Shown here piece by piece: positions 6,951 through 13,379 of a stretch of 14,410 nucleotides of DNA (the stretch's first letter is position 1; every line of letters starts with the position of its first letter). Location of the stretch: contig JAEOTJ010000205.1 in NCBI GenBank assembly GCA_016839905.1, positions 1-14,410 of the forward strand, written 5' to 3'. The position numbers were made by a program, and so were the translations under genes. The notes below the pieces were generated by a model. The model worked only from the letters and a program-made list of their open reading frames with translations, did not search any database and was not told where the DNA came from. The stretch is from Promethearchaeota archaeon. Its GTDB lineage: Archaea > Asgardarchaeota > Lokiarchaeia > Sigynarchaeales > SOKP01.

Positions 6951-7376
6951 TTACACGGGAAATTCTAATCGAGAAATAAAAGAAGAACAACGATCATAAT
7001 CACGATCAGTGGAAAACAAACTTTTACATTTCTTATTTATGTATAAAACTACGATTGTTAAGTCAACTAAACTAAAAACCTTATACTTTTTAAAAATATT
7101 CTTTGCTTCATTAAACGATTCTTCCGTATTATAATAAATTTCAAATTTCTTATGTGTCATAAATATATCAAGTGCTTTATTTGCTTTTTCAAAGCTTCCC
7201 TGAGGTTTCTCAAGGATGCTTGCAATGACTTCATAAATAACACCAATTGGAACAACTACTCTAATATCTTTTTGCTGTTCTAGCCATTCCAAAAATTTCT
7301 TACCATTTTCATGCCATTTATCTTTTTTTACAAATGCTCCAATCCAAATACTTGAATCGGCAATTATCTGTTTAAT
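6951..7376 (-). CDS. PIN-domain toxin (VapC-like), locus 2, lacking a standard start codon
   Basis: A TTG at 7292 would give only 113 residues and lose the first catalytic Asp. The frame is open further up and encodes a complete PIN N-terminus, IIADSSIWIGAFVKKDKW. Between the in-frame TGA and this Asp there is no ATG, GTG or TTG; the codons are TTT TGC ATT AAA CAG ATA ATT GCC GAT. The natural start is therefore probably the ATT at 7376, giving 141 residues with D7, E49 (VIYEVIAS), D105 (SLVDLTIVVLY) and D124/D126 (FSTDRDYDR), i.e. the full acidic set. It begins 37 nt after the stop of the upstream small gene, its probable antitoxin. Alternatives are a mutated ATG, in which case the toxin may be silenced, or a base error in the assembly. 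Confidence 0.75.
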   Translation of the reverse strand: MKQIIADSSIWIGAFVKKDKWHENGKKFLEWLEQQKDIRVVVPIGVIYEVIASILEKPQGSFEKANKALDIFMTHKKFEIYYNTEESFNEAKNIFKKYKVFSLVDLTIVVLYINKKCKSLFSTDRDYDRCSSFISRLEFPV

Positions 7377-7413
7377 GCAAAATCAGCTTGAGAGATGATA
7401 TTAATCTATACCC

Positions 7414-7596
7414 TTATTCATCAATAAATCCTATATAATCAAGTAAGCTGAAATCTCTTGATGTTTTCTTTTCTATTGGCATTATATCAAGGGCTAATAT
7501 TCTATTTTTTAATGTTAAATCAAGTTCTATTTTTAATTCTTCTTTTGTTTTCTTAGTCATATCAAATACTTTTTCTTTAATATCTTCTCTTGCCAT
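7414..7596 (-). CDS. Short probable antitoxin, locus 2
   Basis: A 60-residue acidic/basic mixed protein immediately upstream of the second PIN gene, in the same direction and with a 37-nt gap. It has no ribbon-helix-helix signature, unlike locus 1. The N-terminal 35 residues look helical, and the end (SRDFSLLDYIGFIDE) has the short hydrophobic-acidic form typical of a toxin-binding peptide. Function is assigned from position and size alone; the family is not one I can name. The ATG at 7596 has a strong ribosome binding site, and the upstream region carries a TATAGA-A-TCTATA inverted motif. Confidence 0.6.
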   Translation of the reverse strand: MAREDIKEKVFDMTKKTKEELKIELDLTLKNRILALDIMPIEKKTSRDFSLLDYIGFIDE

Positions 7597-7601
7597 TGTT
7601 T

Positions 7602-7610
7602 CTCTCCTTT
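7602..7610 (-). promoter_or_regulatory. Strong Shine-Dalgarno site of antitoxin 2
   Basis: On the minus strand AAAGGAGAG ends 5 nt before the ATG at 7596. It is a near-ideal anti-16S match and stands out in a window where most genes lack one. It fixes the start and suggests that the antitoxin is translated much better than the toxin behind it. Confidence 0.75.
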
Positions 7611-7671
7611 TATGAATATAAAAATTTACTTTTCTATATTATAAATAGAGTACTGTTTATATATTTTTGAT

Positions 7672-7684
7672 TATAGAATCTATA
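7672..7684 (-). promoter_or_regulatory. Inverted TATAGA/TCTATA motif upstream of antitoxin 2
   Basis: TATAGA, one central A, TCTATA: a 13-bp inverted repeat 76 bp before the antitoxin 2 start. It is the same half site seen at locus 1 (TTCTATAGAA). A related TTCTATATT lies at 7632-7640. A candidate operator, though AT-richness raises the chance of coincidence. Confidence 0.4.
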
Positions 7685-7721
7685 TTTTTATATCTTATTC
7701 TTGTTTAAAGGGCTAAGATAA

Positions 7722-7976
7722 TTAAAGGATTAGCTTTCTCTTCTCATTTCGCTTTTTTATTAAAAGATCCAATTCATTCACGGCATCCAGATAGAGTTTT
7801 CGACGTTTCTTCCTCTCCATACTACCCTTTAACATTAAAGCAGATTCCCTTAATAAAAGCTTATAATCCAATAAATTCAATTGCCTGTTTATGTTTAAGA
7901 TTCTTTTTGGTAATGGGGTATTTTTTACAATCTGATAATTTAAAAATTCATAAAAATTGCTTTTTACTTCAATCAA
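7722..7976 (-). CDS. Small basic protein of unknown function, TTG start
   Basis: An 84-residue protein, rich in Lys, Arg and Leu, with no recognisable domain. Residues 25-80 look helical, with a basic end (SMERKKRRKLYLDAVNELD, then LLIKKRNEKRK). The start is TTG at 7976; no in-frame ATG lies nearby, and GAGAGG sits 7 nt ahead of the TTG, which supports translation. It lies upstream of, and co-directional with, toxin-antitoxin locus 2, separated by about 125 bp that hold a separate promoter region, so it is probably not part of that unit. It could be a remnant or an orphan accessory gene. Confidence 0.45.
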   Translation of the reverse strand: MIEVKSNFYEFLNYQIVKNTPLPKRILNINRQLNLLDYKLLLRESALMLKGSMERKKRRKLYLDAVNELDLLIKKRNEKRKLIL

Positions 7977-8099
7977 ATAAATCCTCTCAAAATTAACAAA
8001 TTTATTTGATTTAAAACAGATTAAATTTGATTAAAAATATGAATGTCATTTAAGTATTATCAATGAATAGAAAAATTAGTATTAAATAATATCTAATTC

Positions 8100-8126
8100 A
8101 ATATTATTTTATTATAAAATAATATT
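8100..8126. promoter_or_regulatory. Perfect 27-bp palindrome upstream of the Rag-like GTPase
   Basis: Left arm AATATTATTTTAT (8100-8112), central T, right arm ATAAAATAATATT (8114-8126), exact over 13 bp. It ends 13 nt before the ATG at 8140, overlapping where a TATA box and transcription start would lie, so it suits a dimeric repressor site. As RNA it would be an all-A:U hairpin in the leader. Confidence 0.6.
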
Positions 8127-8139
8127 TTTACCAATAATA

Positions 8140-9069
8140 ATGTCTATTGATACTCGTAAAATTATCATCAGCGGATTGGATAATGCAGGTAAAACTTCAA
8201 TCCTGACGGCCCTAGATCGAAAATATGACTTTGCAAAAGATGTAATTAACCTAAAGCCTACGATTCGTGTTGAATATCACACTTCGAGCTTTCTAAACCG
8301 CGAGTTTATAATCTGGGATATGGGAGGGCAAGAAAAATTTAGAAACACGTATATTAAAAGACAAAATGTATACTTTGATAATACAGACTTGTTGGTTTAT
8401 ATCATTGATATTCAAGATAAAGAAAGATATGATGATTCTCTTAATTATTTAGATATAATCTTAAGTTTCTTCATAAAATACGAGATTGATGTTCCAATCA
8501 TCATTTCCTTCCATAAAGTGGACCCCGAATTAAGAACAAGCGAGGAAATTAACAATAATGTCGAAAAATTGAAAGGAATTATTTCAGAGAAATTTTCTAG
8601 TTTAAAAATATTATTTCAACAAACATCAATTTATGATTTAATTTCGATCGTACAATTGATATCTTATGGACTTTCGGTTTTCGATGAAAAATTCTTTGAC
8701 CTATCAGAATTATTAGAGAATTATGTAGAAGAATTTGATTGTACATCGCTTATCCTTTTTGATGATAAAGGTATAATTATATCTGAGTTTTATTCTGATA
8801 ATATCGATTTAGAATTATACATCACCTTATTAGAATCTATTAAAGAACATCTCTTTTTACTTAAAAGAATGGAAGAAGAAAACGAACCTGGACACGATTT
8901 TTTCTCGGTTGAAAATAACCTCATCTCTTACTTGCATAAAGTAGTTGTTGACGATAACTTTTTCTATATTTCGGTTTTAATCCAAGAAGAATTGAAAGAA
9001 AATTTATTAGAAATTTTTTCTGACCTCAAAGAAGAAATAATTGTGATATTAACACATCTTTTAAAATAG
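8140..9069 (+). CDS. Rag/Gtr1-like small GTPase with C-terminal roadblock-like domain
   Basis: A 309-residue Ras-superfamily GTPase matching eukaryotic Rag/Gtr GTPases in architecture (human RagA is about 313 residues). G-domain motifs are G1 GLDNAGKT at 12-19, G2 PTI with T41, G3 WDMGGQ at 59-64, G4 HKVD at 125-128 and G5 TSI at 162-164. HKxD in place of NKxD is characteristic of Rag proteins, and FQQTSIYD matches the RagA region FRTSIWD. From about 187 to 309 is a second domain (FDCTSLILFDDKGIIISEF, the long helix 226-246, then KVVVDDNFFYISVLIQEEL), which fits the C-terminal roadblock domain through which Rag subunits dimerise. In eukaryotes Rag dimers carry amino-acid status to TORC1 on lysosomes; here the role is unknown. 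There is no lipid-attachment site or membrane segment. The gene stands alone behind a palindrome. Confidence 0.85.
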   Translation: MSIDTRKIIISGLDNAGKTSILTALDRKYDFAKDVINLKPTIRVEYHTSSFLNREFIIWDMGGQEKFRNTYIKRQNVYFDNTDLLVYIIDIQDKERYDDSLNYLDIILSFFIKYEIDVPIIISFHKVDPELRTSEEINNNVEKLKGIISEKFSSLKILFQQTSIYDLISIVQLISYGLSVFDEKFFDLSELLENYVEEFDCTSLILFDDKGIIISEFYSDNIDLELYITLLESIKEHLFLLKRMEEENEPGHDFFSVENNLISYLHKVVVDDNFFYISVLIQEELKENLLEIFSDLKEEIIVILTHLLK

Positions 9070-9089
9070 TTTTTACAAATATTAAATCC

Positions 9090-10217
9090 TTAATCTATTT
9101 TTAAAATTTCTCTAGCCTTGTCTATAAGTTTTTCTTTTTTCTCACGATGGTTTTCTATGAAGTTTAATACTTTTTCCATGCAATTTTGTTTGCACTCTCC
9201 ACAAAGTAGATTTCCAGTTATACAACTTTCGAATATTTCCGATAATTTATTATCATCTTCCTCAAAATGATACATCATTATCTTATAAATCATACATTTT
9301 TGTGGTTCTCCTCCAAGCTCTTGCTGCTCTTGTTTATTTCTACGCCCCCCTGTAAGAGCGCCTTTTATTTTTTTAGCAATAGAACCTAAATCCTCGTTAA
9401 ATGTAAAATAGCTATTAGGATTTCTTTTTGACATTTTATCTGAACCATCAAGACCCGGAATTAATTTATGATATGTTGCACCCGGCAAGAAAAAAGCTTC
9501 TTGTATAATTTTTCCATCTTTTTTGACTTCCTTGTAATACCTTCGAGTAAGATCTCTTGTAAGTCTAATGTGTGGGTCTTGATCTATTCCCACGGGTACA
9601 ATTGTTGGCTGAACTCCGTCCATTACTTGAGGAAGGATGATGTCGCCAGTTTGAATTAAAGCAGCTAAATAGAGTCCAAATGGTTTTTCACCATAGATGG
9701 CATTGACCATGTTTTGAGTGAGTAATCGCCCCACTTTAAAACAAACATCTTTAACTATAGGTTCTTTCGATTGTCTCCATATATATGCATTATCGGGATC
9801 TAATCCCAGTGCTAATATATCTGCGAGGTTATCTACCGCATCCTCTTCAGCTTCTTCATAAGTTATTCCATTATCCTCCCAAGACTCGATGTCTGCTATG
9901 CAATAATATGCTTTTCCCCCCATTTTTTGAAATTCTACAATTTCTAACGCAGTTGTTAAGGTACCCAAGTGAAATGGTCCGGAGGGTTTAATTCCGCTGA
10001 TTACTGCCCAAGGTTGTTTTTTTTCAATAGCTTTAAAGATATCACTTAAGGAACGATGACCAAAGATAATTTTACGGCGTACAAAACGATTTTTTATTAA
10101 ACTTTGCCTCATAATCTCCTCAAGTCTCTCAATACCAAACTCAGAGATTAATCTCTCAATCTCTTCATCATCAATACCTCTCGAACTCCAAGGATCTAGC
10201 TTAAACTCTTTAGTCAT
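9090..10217 (-). CDS. trpS: Tryptophanyl-tRNA synthetase
   Basis: Class I aminoacyl-tRNA synthetase charging tRNA-Trp in the cytosol. The 375-residue length and archaeal/eukaryotic-type features are clear: PWSSRGIDDEEI at 9-20 near the N-terminus, PSGPFHLGT at 78-86 as the HIGH-type ATP motif, VGIDQDPHIRLTRD at 209-222 in the Trp/ATP pocket, and GSDKMSKRNPNSYF at 258-271 with an intact KMSKS-type loop. Near the C-terminus CITGNLLCGECKQNC holds four Cys in a pattern common in archaeal TrpRS. Start at ATG 10217. It is divergent from hisI over a 67-bp spacer, so the two promoters are back to back. Confidence 0.96.
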   Translation of the reverse strand: MTKEFKLDPWSSRGIDDEEIERLISEFGIERLEEIMRQSLIKNRFVRRKIIFGHRSLSDIFKAIEKKQPWAVISGIKPSGPFHLGTLTTALEIVEFQKMGGKAYYCIADIESWEDNGITYEEAEEDAVDNLADILALGLDPDNAYIWRQSKEPIVKDVCFKVGRLLTQNMVNAIYGEKPFGLYLAALIQTGDIILPQVMDGVQPTIVPVGIDQDPHIRLTRDLTRRYYKEVKKDGKIIQEAFFLPGATYHKLIPGLDGSDKMSKRNPNSYFTFNEDLGSIAKKIKGALTGGRRNKQEQQELGGEPQKCMIYKIMMYHFEEDDNKLSEIFESCITGNLLCGECKQNCMEKVLNFIENHREKKEKLIDKAREILKID

Positions 10218-10245
10218 AAAAATCTTATTCTATGTTGTGTTGATA

Positions 10246-10258
10246 ATATTTAAAGTAT
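10246..10258 (+). promoter_or_regulatory. Probable TATA region of hisI
   Basis: An ATATTTAAAGTATA-like stretch lies about 27-39 bases before the hisI ATG at 10285, within the 67-bp spacer shared with trpS. The distance predicts a very short leader. Position-based and AT-rich, so modest support. Confidence 0.35.
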
Positions 10259-10284
10259 AAACAAAATAATAAATTTTGATACAT

Positions 10285-10692
10285 ATGAAGAAATTTTCTA
10301 AAGATGAGATTAATAAATTCATTGAAAAATTGGATTTTTCTAAAATTACAGGTAGGTTGATTCCTGTCATAACTCAAGATTACCAAACCAATGAAGTCTT
10401 GATATTAGCCTTCGCTAATGAAGAAGCTATAAGAAAGACTTTAGAAACGGGATACGTGCATTTTTTTTCGAGATCTCGGAATTCTCTATGGAAAAAGGGA
10501 GAAAAAAGTGGTCATGTAGAAGAAGTTGAGCACGTAATAACTGATTGCGATTCAGATTCTTTACTACTAAAAGTTAAGCAAGTAGGGGCTGCCTGCCATA
10601 AAGGATTTGATACTTGCTTTTACCGTGAATTGGAGAACGGAGAGCTCAAAACAATAAGGAAAAAGGTTTTTGACCCTGATGATGTATATTAA
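10285..10692 (+). CDS. hisI: Phosphoribosyl-AMP cyclohydrolase
   Basis: Third step of histidine synthesis: zinc- and magnesium-dependent opening of the adenine ring of phosphoribosyl-AMP. The protein is 135 residues from the ATG at 10285, a stand-alone HisI without the HisE domain. Landmarks are the LAFANEEAI region, LWKKGEKSGH at 68-77, DCDSDSLLLKV at 87-97 (metal-binding Asp 87, 89, 91 plus C88) and GAACHKGFDTCF at 101-112 with C104, H105 and C111 for zinc. A TTG at 10276 in frame would add three residues; ATG is preferred. No other his gene is in the window, so histidine genes are scattered. Confidence 0.95.
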   Translation: MKKFSKDEINKFIEKLDFSKITGRLIPVITQDYQTNEVLILAFANEEAIRKTLETGYVHFFSRSRNSLWKKGEKSGHVEEVEHVITDCDSDSLLLKVKQVGAACHKGFDTCFYRELENGELKTIRKKVFDPDDVY

Positions 10693-10985
10693 AAAAAAGA
10701 AATATATGATTATCTGTAAATTCTTTTTTTATTAAAAGATATATATGAAAATGGAAGTCTATTTGGTTTTTCTTTAAAATTCTATTTAAATATTTAAAAT
10801 TTCTTTAACCAAAATCTATTTTAAATGAAATTATTTTAACCAATTAGGATCTTTTCTTTTAAAATCATTAATTAGCTTGGTCATTTTACTTTGATATTTT
10901 CGAATTAATAAATTATAAATGTTTTTCAAACTATTTGTGATGTGAAAAAAAAAAATTCATAAAATCATAGAAACATGGAATCATA
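10693..10985. other. Intergenic region between hisI and the Lrp-type regulator
   Basis: 293 bp, very AT-rich. T-runs near 10721-10728 could terminate hisI. On the minus strand a 32-codon frame at 10831-10929 begins with TTG, contains an internal ATG and ends KMTKLINDFKRKDPNWLK before a stop. Its composition looks more protein-like than the surroundings, so it may be a short gene or a remnant, but nothing identifies it. An A10 run lies at 10945-10954 before the regulator. Nothing else is recognisable. Confidence 0.4.
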
Positions 10986-11441
10986 ATGAGAAAAGACACT
11001 CTTGACGATATTGACAGTAATATAATACGAATACTACAAGAAAATGCAAGAACATCTTATAGAGAAATTCAAAATGACTTAGGGATCTCAATTGGAACAA
11101 TTCATAACCGAATTGCGAAACTTAAGAAAAATGGGATAATAGAAGGCTATACTCTTAAATTAGATAATAAAAAGCTTGGCTATAAACTAGCCTTTTTAAT
11201 TCGTGTCCAAATAGATGGAAAACACACTGAAGAGATATTGAACGAAATAAAAGAAAAACCAGAAGTGTGCTCCATATTTCATACCACGGGAGAGCAATCG
11301 GCAGCATTAATCTGTCGGTTTAGGGAATCTGAGGATGTTCATAATTTTATTAGGGAATTAAATGATAAAGAATATGTCATCCGAACTGTTTCTAACATGG
11401 TATTAAAAGAATATAAAAACTCTTCTTTTGTAGAGATTTAA
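10986..11441 (+). CDS. Lrp/AsnC family transcriptional regulator
   Basis: A 151-residue regulator with the full two-domain layout. Residues 5-60 form the winged helix-turn-helix (LDDIDSNIIRILQENARTS, then the recognition helix SIGTIHNRIAKLKKNGII), with the phrase GIIEGYTLKLDNKKLGY that links the domains. Residues 66-148 are the RAM ligand-binding and oligomerisation domain (AFLIRVQIDGKHTEEILNEI, PEVCSIFHTTGEQSAALICRF, VSNMVLKEYK). Members usually bind amino acids and self-regulate. There is no adjacent biosynthetic gene that names a target; the thermosome gene 156 bp downstream is co-directional but has its own TATA box. Confidence 0.92.
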   Translation: MRKDTLDDIDSNIIRILQENARTSYREIQNDLGISIGTIHNRIAKLKKNGIIEGYTLKLDNKKLGYKLAFLIRVQIDGKHTEEILNEIKEKPEVCSIFHTTGEQSAALICRFRESEDVHNFIRELNDKEYVIRTVSNMVLKEYKNSSFVEI

Positions 11442-11544
11442 AACTCTATTCATTGTTTAAAAATCTTAATTCTTTTATATTTCAATAAAGAGTTTTTTTT
11501 ATAAAAATTTCAAAAACTTTTTTTTATTTTATGACTTAGAGATC

Positions 11545-11554
11545 TTTATAAATA
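11545..11554 (+). promoter_or_regulatory. Probable TATA box of the thermosome gene
   Basis: TTTATAAATA lies 44 bases before the ATG at 11598, predicting a 5' leader of about 20 nt. This is the clearest TATA-like element in the window and fits a highly expressed chaperonin gene. Confidence 0.55.
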
Positions 11555-11597
11555 AATATACAAAAAAAATCGAAAATATATATATAGATGATTAAAA

Positions 11598-13187
11598 ATG
11601 TCTAATGTACCAGTAATAATTCTGAAAGAAGGTACTGAAGAAGCAAGGGAAAGAGAAGCCTTGACCCAAAATATACAGGCCATGGTTGCAATTGCTGAAA
11701 CCGTCAGATCCACGCTTGGACCTAAAGGAATGGATAAGATGATTGTGGACGGTATGGGGGATGCTACAATAACAAATGATGGGGCTGAAATTCTAAAAGG
11801 ATTAGATATCGAAAATATTGCTGCTATCATGATGGTTAATTTAGCCAAGGCAATTGATAAAGAAATAGGCGATGGCACGACTGCATGCGTATTATTTGCC
11901 GCCACGTTATTAGAAAACGCCTTGGAAATATATGAACAAGGCGTTCACACTACACATATACGTCATGGTTATAAATTAGCTGCCGATAAGGCCATTGAGA
12001 TTATTAATGACATCTCAGAAAAAATATCAAAAGATGATGATAAAATTCTCAAGAACGTGGCAATTACAGCAATGAATGCAAAAGAAATAGCTCCCTGGAA
12101 AGATTTTTTTGCTGATTTAGCTCTAAAAGCAGTCAAGCAAATCTCCGGAGAAAATACTTTTGGCAAGGTTGGGAATGTAACAATTGTTAAGGTCCCTGGA
12201 AAATCGTTAAAAGATTCCCAATTAATTAATGGGGTTTATATTGAGAAAGAGAAAGTTAATTCAATGATGCCAGATCTTTTAAAAAATGTAAAAATCGCAG
12301 TCATTAGAAGGAAATTAGATGTTGTAAAAACCGAGTTCGATGCTCAAATTAGAATCTCTAATCCTGCTGATATCAAAAAATTCTTAGACCAAGAAGAGAA
12401 TATTTTAATGAATTATCTCAAGATTTTCAAGGATTTAGGAATTACGATGGTTGTGAATAGTAATGACATTTCTGACAAGATTGGTGCGATGTTAGCAAAA
12501 GAAGGCATTGCTGCTATAAAGAATTTAAGTGAAAAGGATTATAAAACAATATTAAAAGCAACTGGAGCGAAATTAGTGGATGATTTAAGTTCTTTGTCTG
12601 AAAATGATTTAGGATTTGCGGAAACTGTAAAATTTGAAAAACTTGACAAAAATGAATACACATTGTTTTCTGGCTGCAAGGATCCTAAAGCAATTTCAGT
12701 TCTACTCAAAGGTGGTCTTGAAAAGATCTTAAAAACGGCGGAAATTACCTTGAATGATGTTTTATCAGTAATAGCTAAAACAATTGACACTCAAAAGGTC
12801 GTTGCTGGTGGAGGTGCTATATATATTGAATTGGCTAAGAAATTAAAATCATATGCTAATGAAGTTAGCGGTAAATCGCAAATCGCAGTTACTGCATTCG
12901 CTTCAGCGTTAGAAAAAATTCCAATAACACTGATAAAAAACGCAGGATTAGACGAGATTGAAAAAATCACCGAATTAAGAGCCACACATAAAAACGATAA
13001 TGACAAATGGATTGGAATAGATACAATTAACAATACAATTGGTGATAATTTTCAAAAAGGTATAATCGAACCAGCAGAATTAATTTCTCAAATCATAAAA
13101 TCTGGAACAGAACTATCAACTCTAATCTTGAGAGTAGATAGAATGATTAAATCCAAATCCGCCGGAGAGGGTGGCTTTCAACCTTAA
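11598..13187 (+). CDS. Group II chaperonin (thermosome) subunit
   Basis: A 529-residue subunit of the ATP-driven double-ring folding chamber in the cytosol. Equatorial and ATP motifs are present: STLGPKGMDKM at 38-48, TITNDGAEIL at 57-66, GDGTT at 91-95, and VAGGGA at 402-407. The apical region includes the protrusion segment (SNDISDKIGAMLAKEGIAAI at about 288-307). Departures from the archaeal consensus are LRVDRMI at 511-517 where LRIDDVI is usual, AIYIELA after GGGA where A-(V/T)-E-(I/M)-ELA is usual, and a short tail ending GEGGFQP instead of the long acidic or GGM-rich end. These suggest a diverged paralogue within a multi-subunit set, which would be encoded elsewhere. Heat or stress control is plausible but not visible in sequence. 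Confidence 0.94.
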   Translation: MSNVPVIILKEGTEEAREREALTQNIQAMVAIAETVRSTLGPKGMDKMIVDGMGDATITNDGAEILKGLDIENIAAIMMVNLAKAIDKEIGDGTTACVLFAATLLENALEIYEQGVHTTHIRHGYKLAADKAIEIINDISEKISKDDDKILKNVAITAMNAKEIAPWKDFFADLALKAVKQISGENTFGKVGNVTIVKVPGKSLKDSQLINGVYIEKEKVNSMMPDLLKNVKIAVIRRKLDVVKTEFDAQIRISNPADIKKFLDQEENILMNYLKIFKDLGITMVVNSNDISDKIGAMLAKEGIAAIKNLSEKDYKTILKATGAKLVDDLSSLSENDLGFAETVKFEKLDKNEYTLFSGCKDPKAISVLLKGGLEKILKTAEITLNDVLSVIAKTIDTQKVVAGGGAIYIELAKKLKSYANEVSGKSQIAVTAFASALEKIPITLIKNAGLDEIEKITELRATHKNDNDKWIGIDTINNTIGDNFQKGIIEPAELISQIIKSGTELSTLILRVDRMIKSKSAGEGGFQP

Positions 13188-13231
13188 ATTTCTTTATTTT
13201 TATTATATTTTTCTTCATAATTTATTTTTTT
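13188..13231 (+). terminator. T-rich tract after the thermosome gene
   Basis: Several T-runs follow the thermosome stop directly (TTTATTTTTATTATATTTTT and a T7 near 13224-13231). U-tracts of this kind are sufficient for archaeal termination. No stem is present. The opposing zinc-ribbon gene ends at 13245. Confidence 0.4.
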
Positions 13232-13244
13232 ATATCGTTCTTAT

Positions 13245-13379
13245 TTAATCTATTTTCTTTCCGCAAGATTTACAAAGCAATTCTTCACCGCAATATGGAC
13301 AATAACGTTCATTATCCGCTGATTTTAACATTTTCTGATGTGATTTTAAAGGTAAAAGTACCTCGGAATTTTTTTCCAT
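13245..13379 (-). CDS. 44-residue zinc-ribbon protein
   Basis: Short gene reading MEKNSEVLLPLKSHQKM, LKSADNERY, then CPYCGEELLCKSCGKKID. Four Cys in a CPYC-x5-CKSC arrangement (C27, C30, C36, C39) form a zinc ribbon or zinc knuckle of the rubredoxin-like type. AAGGGG lies just ahead of the ATG at 13379 on the minus strand and a TATATATA stretch lies behind it, so expression is credible. It is convergent with the thermosome gene over 57 bp. Proteins this small with a single ribbon are often adaptors in transcription, translation or protein complexes; no specific partner is visible. Confidence 0.7.
   Translation of the reverse strand: MEKNSEVLLPLKSHQKMLKSADNERYCPYCGEELLCKSCGKKID

Noticed and set aside
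6951..7292. PIN toxin 2 as a 113-residue protein starting at TTG 7292
   Set aside because: This start removes the catalytic Asp and first strand of the PIN fold, which are encoded in the same open frame just upstream.
9468..9991. Two plus-strand frames of 63 and 68 codons inside trpS
   Set aside because: Antisense to well conserved TrpRS regions, including the tryptophan pocket; no supporting features.
10276..10692. hisI starting at TTG 10276
   Set aside because: An in-frame ATG nine bases later gives a normal HisI N-terminus and fits the TATA spacing better.
11546..13033. Four long minus-strand frames inside the thermosome gene
   Set aside because: They are antisense shadows of a certain gene, with Ser/Ile-rich translations and no family features.
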